A stretch of 64,000 nt of DNA from Limnephilus marmoratus (taxonomy: Eukaryota > Arthropoda > Insecta > Trichoptera > Limnephilidae). Location: contig OU862927.1 of NCBI GenBank assembly GCA_917880885.1, positions 19,795,450 to 19,859,449 on the forward strand, written 5' to 3'. Made by a program: the position numbers and the translations under genes. Of the stretch, positions 10,775 to 20,837 are shown piece after piece. The first letter of the stretch is position 1. The number at the start of each line of letters is the position of its first letter. The notes under the pieces are model-generated. The model was not told the origin of the DNA, made no database searches, and saw only the letters and a program-made list of their open reading frames with translations.

Positions 10775-11210
10775 TTAAGCAGCCGCTACCCGAATTTTTA
10801 CCGATTTCTTACAATTCTCCCTTAAAGACGTTAAGTTTTAAAGCTCTTAAAAAATATATATTTTATTCTTGAAGATAATATCTAGACATTCCCCGCACCG
10901 AAACGCAAATTATATAAAATTCCTTCGATAGAAAAAAATCGCAAAGTATACTCCAAAAACTATTATAAACACGTTTTATTCAGTTATTTTACAAGTCTTA
11001 TGTATGAAAAAATTCACAGTGTTTCTTTAAATGCTGTTTAAGACAACCCTCGCCAAATTTTTGCTCTATTTTAAACGTGTTGTGTTTTATTAAACATTTT
11101 CACAATTTTCGCATCGATTTTGTCGTTTTAAATACTAGCGCGCTCCTCTAACATTCGTAATTTCATATCTCTCCATCTTCTTCTTTTTGAGCCCGGTTGC
11201 GGCGCCTTAA
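10775..11210 (+). mobile_element. TTAA-flanked MITE, family B, copy 2
   Basis: 436 bp with TTAA at both ends and the same subterminal sequence and body as the copy at 660-1093, somewhat diverged. It ends 146 bp before a family A MITE, with a CA microsatellite in between. Confidence 0.8.
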
Positions 11211-11270
11211 TCACTGCGCTCTCACTACGCTCCACAACTCAATACAATTCGTGCACATATACGCTGACAT

Positions 11271-11316
11271 ACATACACACACACACACACATACACACAT
11301 ACACACACACACACAA
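11271..11316. repeat. CA dinucleotide microsatellite
   Basis: (CA)n tract with two 'cat' interruptions. It explains the histidine/threonine run in the overlapping frame 11197-11439, which is not a gene. Confidence 0.95.
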
Positions 11317-11355
11317 ACATTTATTTTTTATTTATCGTTTTGTCTTTATTTTTAT

Positions 11356-12076
11356 TTAAGAGCGTTTAACCAGCCAGCGGACGAAAATCCACATTTCGTC
11401 GAAAGTTGTTCTTCCGATCGTGCAGGGCGGTTACAATGAGAAAGATTGATTTTTCTCCGTACCAGCTTTTTAAAATTATAACTCAATATCGAATTTATTT
11501 CAATCCAAATTAGCTTTTATTTATACCTTCATCCAAAAATGCTGAAAGGCGTGATGATAAAACTATTAAAATAGTGTACTTTTTGTAGTTATTTTTTGAT
11601 TACAAGTATTTATCATTTTTCAATAATGTCTAAATTTAATAAGAATGTTAAAAAAATCTGAAATATATTAGTTTGTAAGTGCGAAAATAAATACACAAAT
11701 GGACCAATTTTCGTCAAGAAACACATGTACGTACATATTTTTTAATGATTTTATTGAAACTAAAATTAAAATTCTAATACATAACTTTGCTAGATAATGT
11801 ATTGATTTATTTTACTGCATGATTACATTATTTGAAATGGGTGTGGTATAATACAAAAACTTTTTTGAAAACTTAACAAATCTGCCAACGACCTATGGAA
11901 TAACCTTATTATACTAAAAATTTAAAAAAATTCTAAAAATTTATTACATAACTATGCTAGATAAAAGAACAATCTTTCGAAATCCATTTATAATTTTTTG
12001 TGGAAAAGAGTCAATACGTCTAAAAACTTTTTTGAAAATGACGTATTTCCGGCTTTCTCTGGTAATGCCCTCTTAA
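11356..12076 (-). mobile_element. TTAA-flanked MITE, family A, copy 1
   Basis: About 720 bp bounded by TTAA. On this strand the left tip is TTAAGAGCGTTTAACCAG and the right tip read inward is TTAAGAGGGCATTACCAG, imperfect 18-bp inverted repeats. Three other copies (22189-22908, 23981-24695, 38368-39087) share both boundaries and a near-constant length, so this is a mobile family. No open frame is conserved across copies. Confidence 0.9.
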
Positions 12077-12289
12077 AATCAATCCCCAGTACGAACTAGC
12101 CCCGCTCGGTAAAATGTAAATTATAATCACTCACAAGATATTTCGTAGAGACATGTCATTGATACCGATCCTTTTAATTATTTCTAAAACCTTGTAAATT
12201 GTTTATCAATGTTTGCGTCTAAAATAAAAAAAGGAATAAAACTTTTTCAAATATTTAAATATTTGAGCATTCCCCCGAACATGCTATTA

Positions 12290-12862
12290 TAGTCAAAATT
12301 GATGTCTCACACTTTATTTTGCCCTTTTTGATAGCTTGATCATTTATTTGTTAATTGGAAGCGGCACACGTTGGGCGGCCCCAATACTAATGACATAGTC
12401 CCAACAGTTCCAAGAAGAAGAAGCTGTAGCACATTTAACAGATTATGCCCAAATATCGATGTGTTTAACACAAACCTTGATAAATTCACATCATGCATAA
12501 AAAATAACACTATTGAATGCCACATGTTTAACTAATAACTTAATATTTCATTATTTCTGTGTCTAAATGTATAAAAGATTTTGAATAAACAATGCTTATA
12601 CTGGTTAACCTTAAGGTGAAATATATCTCCTAGGTCGTAATATTTATTTCCGAGATTGTGAAGTCTCGGAATCGGGGAATTTTGGTAAGAGATTGTCCTG
12701 GTGTTGTTAAAGTAAAAGGGTAGTAAATATCGGCAAGATTTTTTGGGAATATGGATGTTGATTAATTGAAGTAAATCAGGACAGTCAATTTTGTAATGCA
12801 GTATTTTATGTACTAATATTAAATCTGTGGTAATTCTCTTTCTGAAAGTTTTAATAGGGACA
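12290..12862 (-). pseudogene. LINE ORF2 C-terminal fragment and 3' region
   Basis: A minus-strand frame from about 12860 to 12540 reads TFRKRITTDLILVHKILHYK, then IDCPDLLQLINIHIPKKSC, then a NSPIPRLHNLG block. This is the 'RR..DL..LyKil.g.iDcp.LL..i.f.vP' C-terminal signature of insect non-LTR ORF2 proteins. About 100 codons are intact up to a stop. The following region to about 12290 would be the 3' UTR and contains an AATAAAT. The copy is 5' truncated and carries no RT domain. Confidence 0.75.
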
Positions 12863-13224
12863 TTTTATCCAGTAAATTATTATAATAAATATTTAGTACA
12901 GGAATATGCAATTTATGGTTTATAAACCGTAATTTATTTAATTTATTTTAACGGATCTGTACTAGTACTAGCATACGTAATAAAATGTGAAAAATATGAT
13001 GGATTTTCTAAAACAGATAAAATCTGATATAACGAAAACATTTTGCTTGATTCCTAATTGAATTCACCTAGTGTAAAGATATTCAGAATTCAGAGGTAAC
13101 TCAGGGGTGAAATTTGGTTATGTGACGACTTGCACTTATAAGAGCTTCCGATACGAAAGATAGATCATTTTCATATATTCAATAACTCAACACCGATTTA
13201 ATTTCATTAAAAATTGGATTTTAG
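12863..13224. other. No recognised feature
   Basis: AT-rich; nothing recognised. Confidence 0.45.
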
Positions 13225-13306
13225 TTAGCAATAGGCAGGGAAGGTGTAGGAGGCGGAATGGGAAACCCCCTGATTCTATGCGATCGGAGCCGGGGGCAAA
13301 AGCTAG
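13225..13306 (+). mobile_element. Helitron 3' end fragment
   Basis: Ends 'gagccgggggcaaaag' then CTAG before a host T, matching the 3' end of the more complete Helitron at 44697-45156 ('gaagccgggggcaaaag'-CTAG). The 5' part is missing or decayed. Confidence 0.6.
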
Positions 13307-13909
13307 TATTCCATACTTTCAAAATTATCGTCACGGCTAGTAGTAGGGGTCTACGGTAGGGATAAGAGAGATGCAAGAATATGATTACTTTTTTCCTTTG
13401 GAGGAAACAGACCTACGTACATTGTGTATCTCATATTTTGAAAGAGCTACATTATTGTGATAATGAACGTATGTTTATTGCCTTTTCACAGTAGATCATC
13501 TCGGTAATAAATACTAGCGCTCATTAGTTGTATATATTTTGGTTTAGAATTACCTCTGAGGTGTATTATTTTCTAATCCCCCTCAAATTTAAATGTTTTC
13601 TGATATAAGCTTTTCTCATTTGATTCAAAGATCAGAAAATCATTTTAATATGTAAAGACATGATCGTATTTCATCAGAATATTGCTCGATTCTCGCAAAT
13701 ATAAATAGGCGAAAATCGTGATAATGCAACGCATATAGTATTTAAGTGTTCATAACATATATTAATCTTTTGCGAAATGTTAAGAACATCAATATTTTGT
13801 ATATTATACCGCTATTAAGTGAATGTTTTTCGTAATGTGGTTTCATTTACATAGATCTTTGAAGTCAAAGCATCAAATCAATCGTTAATCCGGAAAAGGT
13901 GAGAGCCAA
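13307..13909. other. No recognised feature
   Basis: AT-rich; no gene or repeat recognised. Confidence 0.45.
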
Positions 13910-13945
13910 ATACGAGGGTCAGTCAGTAAGTTATGCTTCCTTTTT
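13910..13945 (+). repeat. Mariner-like terminal inverted repeat fragment
   Basis: 'tacgagggtcagtcagtaag' resembles the left end of mariner elements after a TA target. No transposase or right end is found nearby. Confidence 0.4.
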
Positions 13946-14009
13946 TTTTGATACTTAAATAAAATTCAAATTAATAGATAACTTTGTATTAACCACTTAA
14001 TTATTTACA

Positions 14010-14054
14010 AAAACCGACATGTTTCGTCAGCAAAGCTGACTTCTTCAGGGATTT
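14010..14054 (-). ncRNA. Hammerhead ribozyme motif, core intact
   Basis: On the minus strand: CTGAAGA, one extra A, helix II GTCAGC-TTT-GCTGAC (6 perfect bp), GAAAC, then the palindrome ACATGT followed by C (cleavage position) and GGTTT, which pairs with the upstream AAATCC apart from one mismatch. All invariant core bases are present. Helix III is only the self-complementary ACATGT and would form between two molecules, as described for small hammerhead variants in Penelope-like elements. It lies 127 bp downstream of the PLE endonuclease frame on the same strand, as expected for a PLE 3' region. Confidence 0.7.
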
Positions 14055-14180
14055 TGAAAGAACTAATTTAAAAAATAAACATACATAGGTAATAGAGAAA
14101 AATAATAGACATAAACAATAATAAAATTTGAAAGAAAATAATGTGTAAGGGACGAGGGGCAATATAGAATAATTAAAAAT

Positions 14181-14520
14181 TTAAAAGGGGAATAGATTTA
14201 ATAATGGGTCATTTAAAAACAATTTTTGATTATTAATAATATTTAAATTTGCATTAACACTCTTTCTAATCTCTAAAATTTCTAATTTATCCAATTGAAA
14301 GCCATTGACATTACAATGTATTAATTCTATTCCACTGTTAAAATTAAAGGTATGACTAGTTTCTATTAAATGGTTGGCAAACTCCAAGAAACTATTATTA
14401 TTTAAAGTTTTCATATGCTCTTTAATCCTTATTTCAAAGTTTCTCGAAGTTTTACCTATATAAAATAAATCACAATCATTACATTTCAATTTATAAATTC
14501 CAGAATGGGAAAAACCGAAA
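14181..14520 (-). pseudogene. PLE GIY-YIG endonuclease, C-terminal domain
   Basis: The minus frame 14489-14181 (102 residues) starts MKCNDCDLFYIGKTSRNFE and continues with IRIKEHMKTL, EFANHLIETSHTF and a LDKLEILEIRKSVNAN helix to an apparently natural stop after LLNLFPF. This is the GIY-YIG nuclease that nicks target DNA for Penelope-like retroelements: the Y-I-G and downstream R are the catalytic face, and the paired cysteines are the usual PLE addition. The frame is open upstream to about 14500 ('IYKLKCND'), where homology stops, so the RT is missing. The hammerhead motif at 14010-14054 follows. Confidence 0.85.
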
Positions 14521-14589
14521 GATAATTAGGTAGACTAATGGATTATAATAATAAATTTGGAGAAACAAAGCATCAACTGGCATGGTGGT

Positions 14590-14745
14590 AAGGAGCACTG
14601 GGAATTTTTATTTTTAAGGGTTTATCGGAAACAGACCTAATACAGGACTACTTGATATGTCTAATTGATTATTAAATATATGACTTTTGGTTTTAACAGC
14701 TTTTTTGATTTCTAGCGCCTCTAGATTGTTTAGTCGATTGTTTAA
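14590..14745 (-). pseudogene. PLE endonuclease C-terminal fragment
   Basis: The minus strand reads NRLNNLEALEIKKAVKTKS then HIFNNQLDISSSP and LGLFPIN, aligning with the end of the endonuclease at 14181 (LDKLEILEIRKSV...). It faces away from the plus-strand fragment that starts 6 bp later. Confidence 0.65.
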
Positions 14746-14750
14746 TTAAA

Positions 14751-15005
14751 TTGTAATAATTGTTCGGCTTTCTATATCGGTAAGACAACGCGTAATGTCA
14801 ATGTTAGGATAAAGGAACATCTCCGTTGCCTCAATAATAACGGTTTTTCAGAATTCGCCAATCATTTGATCGATAAAGATCATACGTTCTGTGTTCTGTC
14901 ATAGCACCAGTGCTAACATCTTACATAAAAACGGGCATGGTAACAGACTAATCAATCTAAAGGCGCTAGAAATCAAAAAAATAAACTTTGAAATCTTTGT
15001 ATAAG
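14751..15005 (+). pseudogene. PLE GIY-YIG endonuclease fragment
   Basis: The plus strand reads NCSAFYIGKTTRNVNVRIKE, then HLRCLNNNGFSEFANHLIDK, a frameshift, and LKALEIKKINFE. The GIY-YIG signature is intact, the rest is decayed. With the inverted fragment just upstream it forms a head-to-head PLE arrangement. Confidence 0.75.
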
Positions 15006-15735
15006 AAGATGAGCGGGCCAGTTACACGAAAAGATCGATCGTAGTAAGGATTAACTTAGGGCAAAGACGTGTTATACTCGCGATTTTAAATTATAGGATA
15101 CGGTATAATTCTAAGCGACCAAATCTTCAAACTAAAAAATACGATAAACAAGACCTTGTTTATGCTTGATAGGTGATATTTTGCGACACACTAGCAAAGA
15201 CGTTAAATATACAAAGAAATTTCTCAGAAGTGAAGTAATTCTTCCACCTAATAGTAGTTCCTCTCAATGATATTCGCACAAGATCCAATACCTACGCATC
15301 TCTCGCACTGTCTAAAGAGCGAATGCTGTAACGCTAAAATTCATTAAACGCTGACATGATTTCGTTTTGCCTGATTGCCCCATGAATATTATAAAATCAT
15401 GTAAATAGGGACAACCACACAATGGCGATTTCGCAACATTAAAGTTTTAAGAGCGGAGTATCTTGTTTCGACACTAGACGTACCTCCGAGATAAGTACAA
15501 TCTCTGCGGATACACATATTGCCGAAATGGGGCGAAGTTTATTTTCAGAGTGGTTATATATTTATTTAATGCACGGTCGTTAAAAAGGCAATTCCGCGAA
15601 ATGTGACGAATTTAGTGGGACGATTCTGTAAATTTACTCGTATTATATAATTGAAAAACAACGTTATAAAAGTATTGAAGGAATTGTTACTTGCCCTTGA
15701 TACACGATGTATAAAATTTTGGGTCCATTATTTTT
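15006..15735. other. No recognised feature
   Basis: AT-rich; no gene, repeat or RNA signal recognised. Confidence 0.45.
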
Positions 15736-15739
15736 GGTG

Positions 15740-15868
15740 ACCCGACAATTGGCCCGGCGACGTCCGGCGACAGTTGGTCCGGCGACAGTTGGTCCGGCCG
15801 ACAGTTCGTCCGGCCGACATTTGGTCCGGCGACCATCGATCCGGCGACAATTGGTCCGGCTGAAAGTT
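15740..15868 (-). repeat. GC-rich minisatellite, ~16-18 bp unit
   Basis: About seven imperfect copies of a unit like 'gacagttggtccggc', with spacing variants. It translates on the minus strand as repeated 'AGP/RPDQLSP', the reason for the spurious 66-residue frame at 15687-15887. Confidence 0.85.
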
Positions 15869-16117
15869 TAGAAGATGTTTTCTTCAAATAAGTATGCTAA
15901 GAGGATATACGGCCGTACAACCAAAGTCGATTACTTATATCTGAAAGCATCTTGAGTGAAAATCCGCTCTAAAAATATTTTTAATAATAATTTCGACTCT
16001 CCAAAGTAGCATGCGGCAATTACAAAATACGATATACTTATATGTGAAGTCGGCTTAGCAAAGAAACGCTAAAGATGCCTGCTAGCATATAATACAACTT
16101 TTATATCTGAATATAAC
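15869..16117. other. No recognised feature
   Basis: AT-rich spacer. Confidence 0.4.
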
Positions 16118-16190
16118 ACAAGAGTCCCAACTGCTCCCAACTGTCTCGAGCCAGTGAGACTATGACATCCCCAATATTTGGTATAATAAA
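16118..16190 (-). mobile_element. SINE-B 3' fragment
   Basis: 'gagccagtgagactatg' and the adjoining 'acatccccaat' are the reverse complement of the 3' end of the SINE-B family (compare 28300-28350 and 38200-38245). Confidence 0.65.
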
Positions 16191-16345
16191 CTATATATAT
16201 ACAGAAAATACATGTTTTTCTTCAGAACATTGGTATGATAATATTAGGTACAATGGATATATGTAGGAGCGAAGATTTGGCATTCGATTCTTATTTTTAA
16301 TTCATTACAAAGTTAGGGTCCAATTTTTACTCAGGTTATGTTATG

Positions 16346-16365
16346 TTAGGTTAGGTTAGGTTAGG
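16346..16365 (+). repeat. Interstitial (TTAGG)4 tract
   Basis: Four perfect copies of the canonical insect telomere unit preceded by degenerate 'ttatgttatg'. This is far too short to be a telomere. Confidence 0.8.
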
Positions 16366-16384
16366 AACGGTTAGTAACAATTCA

Positions 16385-16612
16385 AGCCTATCTAGTTTTT
16401 GTCCTTACCTACAGGTAGGATAACTTTAACATCTCTGTCTTTGTTACACGAGTGTTTATTGTCAAGTAGGTGTGACTCAACATACAACAATTCACCTTTA
16501 TCATTCACCCAATTTGTGAAGTGTTCTCTTACGTGGGTTTTGAAAGCTCTACCAGTCTGTCCTATGTAATATGTCGGGCAATGGTAAAAGCTTGAGTTTT
16601 CCAGTTTTTCTC
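16385..16612 (-). pseudogene. GIY-YIG endonuclease of a second PLE type
   Basis: The minus strand reads FYHCPTYYIGQTGRAFKTHV, then REHFTNWVNDKGE and SHLLDNKHSCNKD, ending at a stop after PVGKDKN. The Y-Y-I-G-Q-T-G-R core is GIY-YIG, but residues differ clearly from the FYIGKTSRN group at 7.7 and 14.2 kb, so it belongs to another PLE lineage. Only about 70 residues survive. Confidence 0.75.
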
Positions 16613-16689
16613 TCTTGTCTTAATTGTTAATTAAGATTTTACCTAAAGAATTCACACTTTAGAACACTGTTCTACATTTATTATTATTG

Positions 16690-17690
16690 GTTATTTATTT
16701 ATTTATTTATTATTACATTTATTACATACAAGATATAACAATATAAAAGGAAGCTTTGACTGTCCAACTAGGAAGGTTTCCCGTTTTAGGACAGTCAAAT
16801 TGGCAGGTTGCGTGTACATAATTTCACATTAATGGATTAAATAATAATTAACAATAATGGTACATATTGGGGGAGTTACTTAGATATTAGGTACAATATC
16901 AGATATAAGTTGTGTTATTCTAGGTATACATCAGTAATAAACAATAAAATCCAGGTAGGTACATGTAAAATATAAAATAAAATAAAAATATAACAATATA
17001 AATGTAAGAAAGAAAAATAAAAAAAGTATTTTTTAGGAAAATACAAATTAGCAGTAATAAACAATAAAATCCAGATAGATACATGTAAAATATAAAATTA
17101 AAATATAATATATAAATGTAAGAAAGAAAAATAAAAAAATATTTTTTAGGAAAATACAAAATACAAAATCGAAGAAATCAACTCAGACTACGTTTTTTAA
17201 TAATTTTTCGGAATCTGTCCTACCTAAGTCTAATAACCATTTTGTAATTTTATTACCGAAGGATGATAATTCACACAGTTTAAATTGAGAGGGGATTTTG
17301 TTGTATATTTTTGGTCCCAGGTATGAGAAAACTTTTTGATAAGCCGCAGTATTGCTTGTAGGAATAGAAAGGTCGTTTCTGCTCTTACTTCTGGTTTGAT
17401 GATTCTGATCGACTGTTATTGTTTTGTTTATATTTTTGTGGACGCAGATTGTTATTTTTTTTATGTAACACTGTCGAACATCAAGCACATTAAACTCCTT
17501 GAAGAGAGCGTCGCTCGAGTATCTGAAGGGTTTCTTCATAATGACGCGTAGAATGGATTTCTGTGCCTTCAGTAGCGGGTATAATATTGTTAATCCTGTT
17601 CCACCCCATCCAATGCAACCGTAGGTTATGACGGAGTTACAGAGTCCGTAGTATATTTTTTTAATGTCTCGGTTAGTATAGATATTTTTG
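16690..17690 (-). pseudogene. LINE ORF2 C-terminus with 3' UTR
   Basis: From 17690 to about 17183 the minus strand encodes IYYGLCNSVITYGCIGWGGT, then MKKPFRYSSDALFKEFNVL and a YLGPKIYNKIPSQFK block to a stop. This matches the post-RT domain of the LINE at 57809-59288 (IIGWGGTYKNQTQ...KKPYSYSSELLFKQF), so both belong to one lineage. The 3' UTR holds a 120-bp tandem duplication (16932 and 17052) and ends in an ATAAATAAATAA-type tail near 16690. It is 5' truncated, with no RT domain. Confidence 0.8.
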
Positions 17691-18764
17691 TTTTTTTTGG
17701 GTTACCTATTTGCTTTCCTTCCAGACTATTTTGACTATTTCTTCCCCAGATCTGAAAAGGCAAGTACCTACTTTACTTCCAGACCATGTTTACTTTTTCT
17801 TTTATTTTTCTGGTATTTACTTTCTTCTCAGCTCATGTTTATCTACTGCTTTCCCAGGTCTGCAAAAAACGAGTAACTGCTGTCCAACCTCCTATTTATA
17901 TTTTTTCGTCCCTGGATCCGAAAATCTTTCTATTCCCCTTTTACTTCCATATTTTCTAGATAAACGTACAATCTTAATTCTCAAAGCAGCACCCTAAAAT
18001 TTGAACTTTTCTTCGTCACTCTGAATTAGCGAAAATCTGTAGCACCGAGACATGAACGCTTCTCTCAAAACTCCATCATATTATTATATTATAATATCCA
18101 GAACCTTAAGCCGAGGAACTCAATGGACAACTTGTGAAGCTAAGATAGTTTAGCAAACTGTTACTACTCGTCAGAGTACGTAAACCTAGCTGTTGTACTT
18201 TCCTTTTATACATTAATCCTGTGTATTCCAAACTGTGATATTTTAAACATTTTGGTAGTCAGTCATCGACCAACAAAGTCTAGACATGGCGTGTGGATGT
18301 TGAAAATGATACCGAAATCAAAATTATTGCTTCCAAAATTTGGTTTACGAAGACATTTATCGAAAAGAAAATCCACTATCGCGAAGTAAAAAGATCGCAG
18401 GATGCGTTGCTTTTTACCTTTCGTTGCAAGGAGCAAATTTGTCTTCTAATATATTATGCTTTCGAAGCGAGGCGACGGAATTAGATGAGGAGGTTTGTTT
18501 TGAAATAACTCATTGGTGATCCGAATTATTCCACTTAATTTAAAACGTTTGCCAAATCCAGAGTTGATAAATCGACGATGATTTATGAACCATTTTGACG
18601 AGGAAAAATCTCTTGAGTAAACGCGGACACAATATTTGTTACATTTGCTTATCTTGACGAACGGATTACAATGTTTAGAATATCACGATCTCAGATAAGA
18701 AACTATGTGTTTTTTTACCAATATTTCAATGGAAGATGTTCCGACTAACGAGTATTGAGGCAAG
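17691..18764. other. No recognised feature
   Basis: Pyrimidine-rich in its first 300 bases, then AT-rich. Frames at 17688-17997 and 18293-18484 have no recognisable domain. Confidence 0.4.
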
Positions 18765-19608
18765 CCCAAAATGGGAAAAAATTCGGTTTAGGGGCGATAG
18801 TCCTAGATAAATTTTTTTTTATACTAATTATGGGCCGGAAAATCCGAATCTGAAAGAATTAGGCGTCGGCAAGCAATTTTAACTGAATTACACGACTTTA
18901 AAATTTTCTATACACACACAGGAAAACAAGCCATTTTGAACGCATTTTGACACTACAAGTCATAGAAAAACACCAAAGATAAAATTAAGTGTTGCCATTA
19001 AGCAATAATATCAATAACGTAAAACTTTCCGACACGATACTTCCTCACATGATAATTCATCACATAACACATTAGTAACATGGTTTGTGATAGAAAAGAA
19101 AGTGCCCCCTTCGTAGCGACTACTCGCGTCACGGCAAAAAAACATCCCAGTTTTCAAGTAGTTTAGCGGCTTCGCTAGGTTTGTGTAATATGGTTTGTGC
19201 CCCTTTATACCGCCCGCTCGCGTCAAGGCAAGAAAACATCCCAGTTTTCAAGTAGTTTAGCGGCTACGCTAGGTTTATGTAACATGGTTTGTGATACAAA
19301 AGTGAGTAAAATTTTTAAAAAATAATTACTTAAATTAGTTATTGATATTATTGCTTAATGGCAACACTTAATTTTATGTGGTGTAACATCTTTCTTTTGT
19401 TTCTATGACTTGTAGTGTCAGAATGCGTTCAAAATGGCTTGTTTTCCTGTGTGTGTATAGAAAATTTTAAAGTCGTGTAATTCAGTTAATATTGCTTGCC
19501 GACGCCTAATTCTTTCAGATTCGGGTTTTCCGGCCCATAGTTAGTATAAAAATAACTAGTTTTATTATCTAGGAATGCCGCCCCTAAACCGAACTTTACC
19601 CCCAAAAT
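18765..19608. mobile_element. Foldback element, ~265-bp inverted arms
   Basis: Arms at about 18765-19030 and 19320-19608 are diverged reverse complements, sharing for instance 'ttcggtttaggggcg', 'gggccggaaaa', 'gttttcctgtgtgtgtatag' and 'ttaatggcaacacttaattt' in opposite orientation. The 290-base centre contains a direct duplication of about 110 bp ('catcccagttttcaagtagt' twice, 19144 and 19229). No transposase or target duplication was found. Confidence 0.8.
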
Positions 19609-19876
19609 GTATACACACGGTTGCGTCGGATCCCAGGTCTGGTCTCCAGATAGTCTGCAGTCAGGGTGTAAGTTGAGCTGCTTTTGTAGACTTCCTTCTG
19701 TTCCACACCACGGGAACGTACAGTAGATGGAGAGAGTTTTGAGATGGTTTGAGATTTTCCTTCGTTGAAGTAAAAACACTTGTGTTTTGTACTGGATATT
19801 TGTAAGTGTTTATTCTGTTGAATAATTTTACAGCGAGATGATTCTGGTCTGAACACTTAACTGGCGACAGTAATTA
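19609..19876 (+). mobile_element. Possible LTR fragment with Arg-type primer site
   Basis: After 'gaacactta' at about 19860 comes CTGGCGACAGTAA, resembling the TGGCGACCGTGACA primer-binding site used by 412/mdg1-type Ty3 elements. The preceding 250 bases, starting 'tgtatacacacgg', could be the LTR. There is no gag or pol nearby and no second LTR, so this stays tentative. Confidence 0.3.
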
Positions 19877-20355
19877 GAGTTATTCTTAAAAGTCTAGCAG
19901 AAACGAAAAGATGAATTGAGATCAAGAGAATCGAGCAAAGAGAGAAAGCAAGGAGAATGACATGCGAAAAGTGTATCTCGTCAATTTTAATACGGCAGAA
20001 GTATTATTAGCCGCATGTTCAACTACCAATATTATTCCCGAGTCACATTTGTCTAACAGTAATTATACAAATCCTCACGTTTCCCTAGCTATTTCCTTAA
20101 AAACTACGAAATATTTTATATCAAACGATGACTTTAACAGTTTAAGAAACGCTGATATAAATATTCTTATATGCACACTGTGAACTTAAATACGGTACAC
20201 GGGAGACCATAAACAAGAATGCTGCATGAAGGTAACGTCTAGGAAAATTCCCATAAATCAAGTGAGCTTTCGAGGACGAAAATTTAAGACTGTGTCGGGT
20301 TAAGATGGGTTTAGCTTAGGGTGAGTGGCCCTTAAAACCTTGCAGAAAACATCGT
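19877..20355. other. No recognised gene
   Basis: Contains a 73-residue plus frame (19962-20183) without a recognisable domain, possibly part of the LTR-element relic upstream. Confidence 0.35.
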
Positions 20356-20356
20356 T

Positions 20357-20502
20357 AATTTTCTACGATTCCCTGGTAAAAGATGCAGACTAAAAAATCA
20401 ACTGCGATGTACCAATTTGCATTGCAATGACCGAAATGCAAATAGGTACATCGCAGTTGATTTTTTAGTCTGCACCTTTTACCAGGGAATCGTAGAAAAT
20501 TT
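20357..20502. repeat. 146-bp near-perfect hairpin
   Basis: Arms 20357-20424 and 20437-20502 pair almost completely ('ctacgattccctggtaaaag' against its complement, 'aaaaaatcaactgcgatgta' likewise), with a ~12-base loop. It is probably a small palindromic MITE. If transcribed it would make a long dsRNA stem. Confidence 0.9.
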
Positions 20503-20573
20503 CTTATTAACAGAATAATATTTATAACAGTTTTAATAAAAAGCGCTTTTCGAACTGTTGGTACAAAATGACC

Positions 20574-20837
20574 TTACTAATATTATAAACGCGAAATTTT
20601 GTTTGGATGTATGTGTGTTTGTTACTCTTTCACGCAAAAACTACTACTGAATGGTTTTAAAATGAAACTTTACAATAATATAGCTCATAGATCAGAATAT
20701 CACATAGGGTATAATTTATAAAGCTAGATAGAAAGGGACACGGGAGGGGAACGGGGACGCACGGAAAAGGTGATTCAGGGAGAATCAATTGATTTCTTTG
20801 AATATGGCATTGCAACGCATGACGGGAACCAGCTAGT
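20574..20837 (+). mobile_element. Non-autonomous Helitron
   Basis: Begins 'cttactaatattataaacg', contains 'gtttgttactctttcacgca' and 'gaaactttacaataatatag', and ends 'acgggaaccag' then CTAG before a host T. The 5' and middle segments match the Helitron at 44697-45156. No Rep/helicase coding remains. Confidence 0.75.

Noticed and set aside
11197..11439. His/Thr-rich frame
   Set aside because: Product of the CA microsatellite and a MITE tip.
15687..15887. 66-residue frame with 'RPDQLSPD' repeats
   Set aside because: Translation of a GC-rich minisatellite.
16920..17159. 79-residue frame with two 40-residue aromatic repeats, like a membrane protein
   Set aside because: It is the translation of the 120-bp tandem duplication in an AT-rich LINE 3' UTR.
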